Assembly (NCBI GenBank): GCA_032871835.1
Contig: CM065300.1
Coordinates: forward strand, 64,677,192-64,741,191
Source of the DNA: Dipteronia dyeriana
Lineage: Eukaryota > Streptophyta > Magnoliopsida > Sapindales > Sapindaceae
Direction: 5' to 3'
Length of the DNA: 64,000 nucleotides
Part shown: piece by piece, positions 56,064-64,000 of the stretch
Layout: the number at the start of each line of letters is the position of its first letter
Position numbering within the stretch: position 1 is the stretch's first letter
The notes under the pieces: model-generated
Databases searched by the model: none
Seen by the model: the letters and a program-made list of their open reading frames with translations, nothing else
What the model was told of the DNA's origin: nothing
Position numbers and translations under genes: made by a program

Positions 56064-58411
56064 TTAAGAGACTATATCGAAAAGTTGATCAAAGAAAGGC
56101 ACCTTAAGGATATGATCCTAAAAAATAAGGATGACCAACGTAAGGACCTCCCAAAAGAAGAGCATGATAGAAGTGGTAGCCCCAGAAGAGGTCTGGATGA
56201 CGGAGTGATCAATACCATCTTTGGTTGGTCGCACACAGAGAGCAGTATCTGGGAAAGAATGACCGAAGTCAGAGAAGCTATAAATGGTCAAAGGAACTTG
56301 AAAGTAAACTCGCTATGTCCCGATCAGAAAAAACTCAAACAAGGATAGGACCCGATAGTATTCTCCAAGTCAGACACGCATGAGTCGGGGGTAAGGCCGG
56401 ATGATACGATTGTTATTTTAGTTTGTGTGGGCCACAAAGAATTGAGAAGAGTTCTGATCAGCAATGGAAGCTCAACAGACATTCTGAGTGTAGAGGTGTT
56501 TGACCAACTGGGCTACAGAGAAAAGACCTACCGCCGCTTAGGATTCAAATTAGAGGCTTTGAAGGAGCGGGAGTAAGGTTGTTGGGAATAGTAAAACTAC
56601 CAGTAGAGATCGGTTGTTACCCCTATACAAAGATAGTACTCTTAGACTTTGTGGTTGTAGATTTGGAAAATTAGTCTTACAAAACCCTACTAGGGAGGCC
56701 GTTCTTAAACAAATTAAGAGCTATGACCGTAACTTATGCCCTGACTGTGAAATTCCCAATGGAAGTTGGGGTGGGTATCGTGAAAAGCTCTTAGTAATGG
56801 GCAAGAAAGGCAATCCTAGCTGTATATATAGAGAAAGTGGAACCAAGAGTTATACAGATAGACCTCTACGATGAAGAAAGTAACCCGAAGATGTTTGAAG
56901 AAGAAGCTGGGGCGAAAACGCCAACCCAGTTCAACCTGGACCCTAGTGAGACATCTCCAGAAGATGGGAAAAGGCAGGAAGATGAACCAATCATGGAAGT
57001 TGTAGTTGATAACAATAACCCCAAACAACCAATAAAGCTCGGGACTCGGTTGGCGGAGCAAGTCCAAAATGAGATAGTCAAACTATTGAAAGAATACAAG
57101 GATGTATTCGCATTCGTGTGGAAACATGAAGACATGTCGGAAATCAATATGAAAGTAATTTCCCATTATCTAGTGATCGATCCCGATCAAAAACCAGTAA
57201 TCCAGAAAAGAAGACGGTTTAATTTTGAAAGAGCCAAGCAATCAACGAATAACTAGAGAAGTTGTTGACAACGAATTTGTGCAGGCTTTTAAAAAGATTA
57301 AAGAGTACCTAGGTAAAACACCAATCCTAACCAAACGTTTAGACGGGGAAGTGATCTACTTGTACTTATCGGTCACGGCAGTAGCAACGAGATCAATACT
57401 GGTCAGAATGGACGAGGGGGTACAGAAGCCTGTGTATTACACCAGTAAAGCTTTGTACCAGTGTAAACTAGATATTCAGTTACTGAGCATATGACATTAG
57501 CACTGGTAACCATAGTAAGAAAATTGAGGTCGTACTTCCAAGCTCATAAAAATTGAAGTCTACATGGATTGCTTGTTAAGCAGATTTTATCTAAACCGAA
57601 AGTGTCTTGGGAATTAACCAAGTGGACAATACAATTGATGAGTTTGATATCACATATCTATGAAGAGCTGCGATAAAAGGCTAAATCGTGGCTAACTTGA
57701 TCACCGAATTCACTAGGCCAAACAGTGAGGTAATCAGGATGCTCAAATAAAATGAAAAGAAAGAGTTTGTCTAGAAGTTACATGTTGATGGGTCGACAAA
57801 CACGTTTGGCAGTGGAGTAGGTATAATGATATCCATTTCAGAAGGTGATCAGGTAAAGTATGCCCTACTGTTTAACTTCAAAGCCACTAACAATATGGCC
57901 AAGTATGAGGCAATTTTGGTAGGTCTTAGGTTTGTACAACGTTAGGGGCTGATGAACTTGAGATATTTAGTGACTTGCAAGTGGTGGTGAACTATATCTT
58001 GGACAAGTACCAGGCCAAGGACAACAATAAGGCCATCTATCTGGAGGTAGCCAGAGTAGTGCTTGAGAGATTCAAGGCTATATGATCACTCAAATCCTAA
58101 GGGAGAAGAATGAAAAGGTTGATGCTTGTCAAAATTGGCATCAACAACCTTTAGTATATGGTCGAAAACTATCCCAATGGTTTACCTCAGGAGACCTAGT
58201 ATTGAAGAATAAGAAGAGGTACCAGCAGTGGGGGTAATCGAAGAAGAGGAGGCCACTTGGATGACTCCGATCAGAAAGTACCTAGAATATGGAACTCTCT
58301 TAACAGATATGACTAAAGCAAACCGCCTCAAATATAGGCCACTAGATACACAATGGTCGGAGGAGAGTAGTACATGATAAGATTCTAGAAAGGCCTTGCA
58401 GAGATGTGTAT
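56064..58411 (+). pseudogene. pol: Tat-like gypsy fragment: gag end, protease and RNase H without reverse transcriptase
   Basis: The gag end reads KLIKERHLKDMILKNK (to 56,346). Protease follows with LISNGSSTDILSVEVFDQLG, where Ser replaces the expected catalytic Asp. After frame changes come IQIDLYDEESNPK, LGTRLAEQVQNEIVKLLKEY, DVFAFVWKHEDM and KPVIQKRRRFNFERAK (56,837-57,256), the stretch just before reverse transcriptase in Tat elements. The next frame (57,225-57,494) is already the segment after it, with AFKKIKEYLGKTPIL and GVQKPVYYTSKALYQ, so the whole reverse transcriptase is gone. RNase H at about 57,775-58,070 shows YVDGSTNTFGSGVG, NMAKYEAILVGL and IFSDLQVVVNYIL. A piece with WMTPIRKYLEYGTLLTDM ends near 58,370. 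Heavily decayed. Confidence 0.82.
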
Positions 58412-60540
58412 TGTAGGGAAAGACGCACAACGGAAGCGTAAAAAAAAATAGGGTTTAGTATAATTAATATTTTTTCCCTTTACAAGAAAGAACCTTAACC
58501 TTAGATTAATTGATGTATATTAAAAGTGTCGTACCATTTTTTTTCATGTTGCTTAAACTAGCATCGAATTGAATATATAAAATCTTCCAATCCTATCACG
58601 AAAGTGAATCACCTGGGAGTGTGGGCTCCCTTTCTTTAAATTGTATACCTGAGGATGGAAACAAACAAAATCTTCTTCTTCGTTAATCACAATAATCCTC
58701 CATGAGAAAAACCAAGAACGTCCGGTCACTTGTGAATTATCAAACAATTTGATTGAAACTCGTGTGATAGTGTACTATCGAAAACAAAAATGTTCTCTCT
58801 TTTCTCTATGATTGGCCGAATTGTTCACACAATGAGTTGGACAAAGTTTTTTTTATAACAGTAAAAAAATAAATAAAAAAAACAAATTCTCACACAAAAA
58901 ATTAAGGCTTGGTCGAATTTAATAGGTAGTATATATATGAGACCAAATCCTCTCCTAAGAAGGATTTACTTTGTGGGCAAGAATCTTTTCCTTAGGTGGA
59001 TTTACTTGGTGACCAAGAAATCTTTCAAAAAAATAATTCTTTTCTACATCAAGACTACTAATCGAACTCATTAGTGTATTTGTGACCATATTAAAGACTT
59101 CCTAATATGACTAGATAAATAATTCCTTTTATTTGTCTACTTATCAAATATAGTCTTTAATATTAATTATACTACCAACAATAGTACAATATTAAGAGAC
59201 ATTCTCCTATTAGGAAAACGATTTTGACTTTTAATTAAATAAATAATTAATTACTATTTAATTAAATAATAAAATATAAAACAATATAACAAGCTATTTT
59301 ATATAGCCTTGTCGCCCAAGACCACACATGGGTATATTTATTATTTTTCTTATTTTATTAAATCCATTGGACCTAAATAAAAAGTCCACATGAGAACTAG
59401 ACTCATTCTTACTAAAAGAAACAAGTTCACATGCCTTTGTACAATTCTAGATGGACCCAAATATTGGTCCGGTAGAATATATCAAGTGATCCATACAAGT
59501 TCGTGTGGATTGAGGATCTTGGTGGGCTATCTAAATTTAAGCTCCAATAGACAACCTAATCACAATCAACAAATGATTCACTTAGATCCAGTCTATTAAT
59601 TTTAGTTCATTCCACTAAAGAACTAAAATTGAGCACTTAAATAAAAACAGAATAAATTAATATTGCTCATTCATACACTAGACAACTTTATTAGAGATTG
59701 TGTATTCTCGTGAAGAATACCAGTAATCGCCAAGAGCTCATAGACCGCCTATAGCTCTCCAAGTTACCATATTTACTCATATGACCACATTTAGAACTTG
59801 GATATTTTACTTGTCCAGAAGCCATGTTACAATAGACACTATTGAAAACTTAACGTTAAGATTTAATATCCAATACCTCAAAATATCCATATGATGGTAT
59901 TCTACTCACATTTAATAAATGGAACCATGATGTCCATATCTATAAATGAAGTCCTCTATCGATTAACAAATGAATACCACCAAACTATCGAGGATAGACT
60001 ATACTATAAAATTGTACTCATTGATAGCTCAAATGATAACACTTGCAACCATAAGTCCATCATTTATCTCAAGATTGAGATAGACTCTCCGATTGTCTTC
60101 AAGTGAAAACTTTTATCCATTGATGGTTTTGGATAAAGTAATTCACTGTGATCCTATTCAATGCACCTAGTGCACTAGATTATTTTGCCCAAAGACACCA
60201 CACTTTGATGATTTTAGACTCATCATAACACATTTGATCCCACTCAAATGCTAGGAAAAGAACCTATAACTTTGACAAGATAAAGGCACCCAACCTTTAT
60301 CGTAAGTTGTGAATATTATTCATGACTAACTAAAGAATTGTGTCTACCTCATACATATCTGGATGTATGAAAAATTCTTCTTTTCTCATAGTCTTTTGAC
60401 CTTATGATTATTTACTTTTGATAATTATAATAATTAAACTATAAATGCTATAAGATTTGTTATACTGTAAATCACTTTATTAATATGAAAAGATTGTCAA
60501 GTACATTATTATACTCTTGTTATAAAGTATAATCTTAACA
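58412..60540 (-). mobile_element. Solo LTR of the D family (H)
   Basis: TGTAGGG to CTTAACA on the + strand, 2,129 bp, with exact TGTAT duplications at 58,407-58,411 and 60,541-60,545. No internal sequence. It has only one copy of the LTR unit that is doubled in D and F. The opposite-strand 71-codon frame is present at 59,891-60,106. Confidence 0.92.
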
Positions 60541-60545
60541 TGTAT

Positions 60546-60588
60546 GCCCTTGCAGAAAGGGGATTGAATGTGTGATAAATGTATATGC
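60546..60588 (+). other. Short continuation of the gypsy fragment after solo LTR H
   Basis: Resumes the target of H. It ends in a 25-bp word (60,564-60,588) that recurs exactly at 61,456-61,480. Confidence 0.45.
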
Positions 60589-61500
60589 CCAACACAAGGG
60601 AGTGAAGTTATGGCAAAAGGCCATCAAGCTTCATCTTTACAAGATGACACGTGGCCATCTCGGGAAAGAAGCCTTGCTGCCCCTGAGATACCCACATGCC
60701 ATCTCGGGAAGGCAGTAAGCAAGGGGGTGTTTTGGTATTTTTGCCTCTTTATTTCCCTTAAAATATCTATTCCCTCTCATATTTTCATTTGAAGAAGTTG
60801 AAGAAGTTTATGTGCAAAAAACTTTCTCTCAATTATTCTCGCCTTCCAAACATTATATCTTTTTTGTTTGAACTCCGTTTTGAGTGATTCGAATTGGAGA
60901 GTGTTCATCGTTCATTTTTTCATCTATTTTAATAATGTTTGTGGAGTTTTGGGTGCTGTTTTTGGTGGTTCTATACACAAAACGGGACTGCACAATATCA
61001 CTTAAGGTATTGGATTTCTTCTTGAGTTTTTGCACTTAAATGTGTTCACTTACCTTGGGCTTTCTTTTTCCATATATGTACGTATATTGTATAAAGTTTA
61101 ATTTGAGGTTTACACACTTTTGAAGCTAGGTTTTTTTGGATTGAAAATCTTACATGTTGAGTTAGGCTTTAATTTTTGTCTAAGTTTTCACATGTTTGGG
61201 ATTGTACAGTACTGGCTTCTGTCTAGAACTATTTTGACTTTGATGGATTTATTTTGATAAAAATAGTCTTTACTTGTGTTAGGTTTATTCAATTGAATAT
61301 ATTGTGGATTAACACATTTAATTGGTGTCTTAGAGATATTTTGATTTTAATTGAATATTGTGAATGAAATATGCTCTAGTTTTTTGCTAGAACTTTGATT
61401 GATTTCATTTTATGATTCTAGCATGTTCCTATGTTTTGTGTTTGTTACTAAAATCTTGAATGTGTGATAAATGTATATGCTTCGATTCAAGTTTTAGTTT
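60589..61500 (+). repeat. Fragment of an A/C-type LTR
   Basis: Contains the module TGGCCATCTCGGG and CCATCTCGGG (about 60,651-60,710), TTTAATTTTTGTCTAAG and TTTTCACATGTTTGGGATTGT, which correspond to parts of the C LTR read on the minus strand (about 2,820 back to about 1,900). It is more diverged than the other copies. Neither LTR terminus is present. Short frames at 60,568-60,792 are not supported. Confidence 0.68.
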
Positions 61501-62533
61501 TGTTAATAGGTAAATTTTGCAAGGGTCCAAAGGGAATTTTCCACCCAGTTACCACCTGACAGAGTGCACCAGACAGGTACCAGGCATGAAGGTTTACCTC
61601 GAAGTGCAAGGCCTGGTGTAACCTAGGTACCTCAGCACGGTTGAAGTAGCAAGATGAAGCTCTTACACTCTCACGAATTCCCTAGTTGGTACCTAGGCAC
61701 CACGATAATGAGTTGCTACCCCATCGAGGTACGTATCCTACCCTATAGAATGAAGAAAGTTACCCGTAAAAGCTCCAACGATATCGACCAAGCACCTCAT
61801 TACTGGGATGGAGTCTCGAGGCACATTGCCATCTCCACTGGGCAAGCGCCACCATACCAGGGTGGTACCTTATCAATAGATAGGCACTTCGAGGTACCCT
61901 GCCACATCACCTGGCAATGCCTAAAGGTACCACGCCGCTAACGGAAGAACTCAGATTATTCACCAATACTGTAAGTGAAGCTCCATGTGTACACCGTCGT
62001 AACTGAAGAGTTTAAGAAAGGAAACAAACGCCTTTCCTGCCAAGATATCCTCTATCTATTCTCTAGGGTCAACCAGATTAAACAAAAAATCTGGTCAAAC
62101 AGGGAAGGATGATCATTCCGCTGATCTTCAACTTACGTGTCAAGGGAAAAACCCTAAATTTGTGTATAAATAGGAAGAGAATATCATCGAGGAAGGGGGG
62201 AATATAAAAAGAAGGAAAAAGGCCTTGGGTGCCATTGTTTTTTTCTAATTTATGTCCACTTATTGACAAGAACGTCTTCACCTTCTCCAACATGTGAAAT
62301 TAGAGTAAAAAGGATAAAGATAGAGAGTTTTTCATTTGTTATACTCCCATTGTACCATGACTAAATAGAACATAATATTGCACTATCTACCATCACGTCT
62401 GATTCTCACATTTTTCTTATTCTCACATGTGTACTTGGTATCGAAGGTACATACCCTGATTTCCATCCTCCAAGGCAGCGGTCCTTAGGGTGTTGACTAC
62501 AATTCCTCAATTTGAGAGAATTTCTAACTAACA
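61501..62533 (+). repeat. 5' LTR of gypsy element J
   Basis: The end is fixed by the primer site at 62,539: CTAACA at 62,528-62,533. The start is uncertain; TGTTA at 61,501 would give matching TGTTA/TAACA termini and about 1,033 bp. The part 61,530-61,960 is rich in GGTACC and AGGTACC words and is less AT-rich than its surroundings. A TATAAATAG box lies at about 62,164-62,172. The + frame 61,654-61,941 is probably accidental. Confidence 0.6.
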
Positions 62534-62538
62534 CTTTT

Positions 62539-62557
62539 TGGCACTGTCTGTTGGGAG
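62539..62557 (+). promoter_or_regulatory. Primer binding site of element J
   Basis: TGGCACTGTCTGTTGGGAG, five bases after the LTR end, is a decayed form of the TGGCGCCGTCTGTGGGGA site of Tat-like gypsy elements. Confidence 0.75.
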
Positions 62558-62615
62558 TATCCACACCCCCTTTTTCTATCACATGTTTGAGTTTCTTTTT
62601 ACAGATACGGTCACG

Positions 62616-64000
62616 CCATGAAGCTTCGGTCTTCTTAGGGCAGCTTGAGGCGTTAGAACATCAATCTGTGCCATTTCCCAGAAGGCCCAGAGTAAGGAAA
62701 AGAAATTGAAGCACCCAAATCCGGTTCCGGTACCAGTCAATACCGCTCAAGCCCTAGCTCCCCCGGTGTTGAGCCAATCCGTCTTAGATCAGCAGGCTGG
62801 GCCTTTTGTGAAAAATGTCCGCTTACAACTAGTTGCAGAGGGAATCACCCCTCAGTCGGTAGGACCTAGAACCTGGAAGGATCCTAACCGGTCTGGGGTC
62901 AGGACGACTACCTTCGATAGGTTGGGACCACCACCGTTAGTACTAGTTCCAGACAGATTAGAGTCCCTACCCTCAATCTGAGAACGGTTAGGACCTATGC
63001 CCCCAGATTCACGCAAGCCGATCGGTTACCAGCCCTACCAAGTGTAATCAGCCGTTGATATACCACCAAGGAGGGCCATCCACCTAGCGCAACCAAAGAA
63101 CACCATAAGGTAACTTCGGGCCAACGCAGGGGATAGCAGAAGAAATGATCGGGGAAACCCCCCTCAAGAGGACAACCGGGGTGATGATCCTATATCATCT
63201 GAGGGATTAGACAGCGAGAGTTCTGAGGTCGTGTTTAAGAATGTCGGGAGAAAATGTTTGCGAGATCAGATAGATCAGATGCAAAAAGAGATTCAAAAGC
63301 TTAAAAATGGAAAGCAAAATGAGGACCGGAAGGACCCTCTAGGCGAGATAAAGGCCCATTTCTCTAGAAGGATCAGGGAAGCAGAGCTCCAACTAAAGTT
63401 TAAAATGCTAGCCAAAAAATTCTCTAGCATTGAAGATCCTCTAATCCACTTAGAGAGTTACGTCCAGCGGATGGAGGTCCAGAACGCGACCTGGGCAGCA
63501 ATGTGCAGGATGTTCCTAACCGCATTGACTGATTATGCCAAGACGTGGTTCCGAAAGCTGCCCCCTAGCAGCGTAGACAGTTTTACAAAGCTCTCTAGTG
63601 ACTTCTGCTCATAATTCCAATAAGTCAAACCACAACCCAAGGATCATGTCCACCTTTAATACGTGATACAACAGTGAGGGGAAACTCTTAAGTCCTACAT
63701 AGAGAGGTTCCACAAAGAAATGATCCAAATGAGCTTTTTCACTGAGAATGTTCCACTCATTCACCAAGCGCCCTCTAGAGACCTATCGGAAGGCCTATGA
63801 TAGGGCCCTCGAGTAGATCGAGATAGAAAGAGTTAAAATCGAGTACGATGACATGAGAACTGTTAAACTTTAGAAGAAAGAAGCACCCAAACCTGCTCCG
63901 ATCTAGAAAGCCCAGAACAGACCTCCCAACAAATCTATATACCGCCCATCACCTCATCAACCTTAGAGAGACTGATGCCTAGCTAGGTGAACCCCTCTTC
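62616..64000 (+). pseudogene. gag: Gag of Tat-like gypsy element J, broken and cut by the window edge
   Basis: A proline-rich N-terminal region (62,706-62,981) has VPVPVNTAQALAPPVLSQS. After stops, 63,231-63,614 carries a basic coiled coil (RDQIDQMQKEIQKLKNGKQN) and the gag core: IEDPLIHLESYVQRMEVQNA, WAAMCRMFLTALTDYAKTWF and KLPPSSVDSFTKLSSDFCS. A stop at 63,612-63,614 and several more follow, but the continuation is readable (KEMIQMSFFTENV, then RPLETYRKAYDRALE) to the right edge. This is the usual front part of Tat-type gag; protease and polymerase would lie beyond 64,000. Confidence 0.8.

Noticed and set aside
61654..61941. 95-codon + strand frame
   Set aside because: It lies in the presumed LTR of J, with no recognisable motif.
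63231..63614. Host coiled-coil gene
   Set aside because: The order of coiled coil followed by the HLESYVQRM and TWFRKLPP blocks is Tat-type gag, and it lies correctly after an LTR and primer site.

Overview
The window looks like heterochromatic or intergenic DNA of a flowering plant. It is AT-rich and almost entirely made of LTR retrotransposons: Ty1/copia elements and Ty3/gypsy elements of Athila and Tat type. I see no host gene, tRNA, rRNA, CRISPR array or bacterial-type operon. Every coding stretch is a retroelement gag, pol or accessory frame, and almost all are broken by stops, frameshifts or deletions. Elements are lettered A to J here for reference; names and domain calls rest on motifs and on comparison of copies inside the window, not on a database search.

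Positions 1-45,094 form a nested stack. The outermost layer is E, a copia element on the + strand whose leader (1-972) and gag (43,862-45,094) are split by C. C (973-43,861, minus strand) is a copia element with about 2.5 kb LTRs, a gag gene and an accessory frame, but no recognisable pol; it is flanked by an exact TTGAC duplication. C is interrupted by B (4,780-35,153, +), an Athila-type gypsy element with LTRs of about 1.6 kb, and its right LTR carries a solo LTR of the A family (41,583-43,757, exact TTTGT duplication). B contains A (11,963-29,859, +), an autonomous-type copia element. A contains D (18,751-28,737, minus), a copia element of the same family as E. Insertion order is therefore E, then C, then B, then A, then D.

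Positions 45,095-55,759 hold two D-family elements on the minus strand. F entered E in the protease region. F and G are fused at about 50,150 by a deletion that removed F's gag and 5' LTR and the outer part of G's LTR. G carries the best preserved gag-protease frame in the window (53,685-54,926).

Positions 55,760-64,000 hold an inverted D-family LTR scrap, a decayed Tat-like gypsy fragment without reverse transcriptase (56,064-58,411), a D-family solo LTR with exact TGTAT duplications (58,412-60,540), a scrap of A/C-type LTR (about 60,589-61,500), and the 5' LTR, primer binding site and gag of another Tat-like gypsy element (J) that runs off the right edge.

The least ordinary content is: (1) C, a pol-less element that shares LTR architecture and gag with A and looks like its non-autonomous partner; (2) an accessory protein of the putative plant transposon protein type, present downstream in both copia C and gypsy B, with B inserted inside C's copy; (3) paired CCGAGATGG/CCATCTCGG inverted repeats and minisatellites kept at fixed places in the A/C LTRs, and a 61-bp minisatellite in the B LTR. 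I found no clear evidence of a new kind of functional system.
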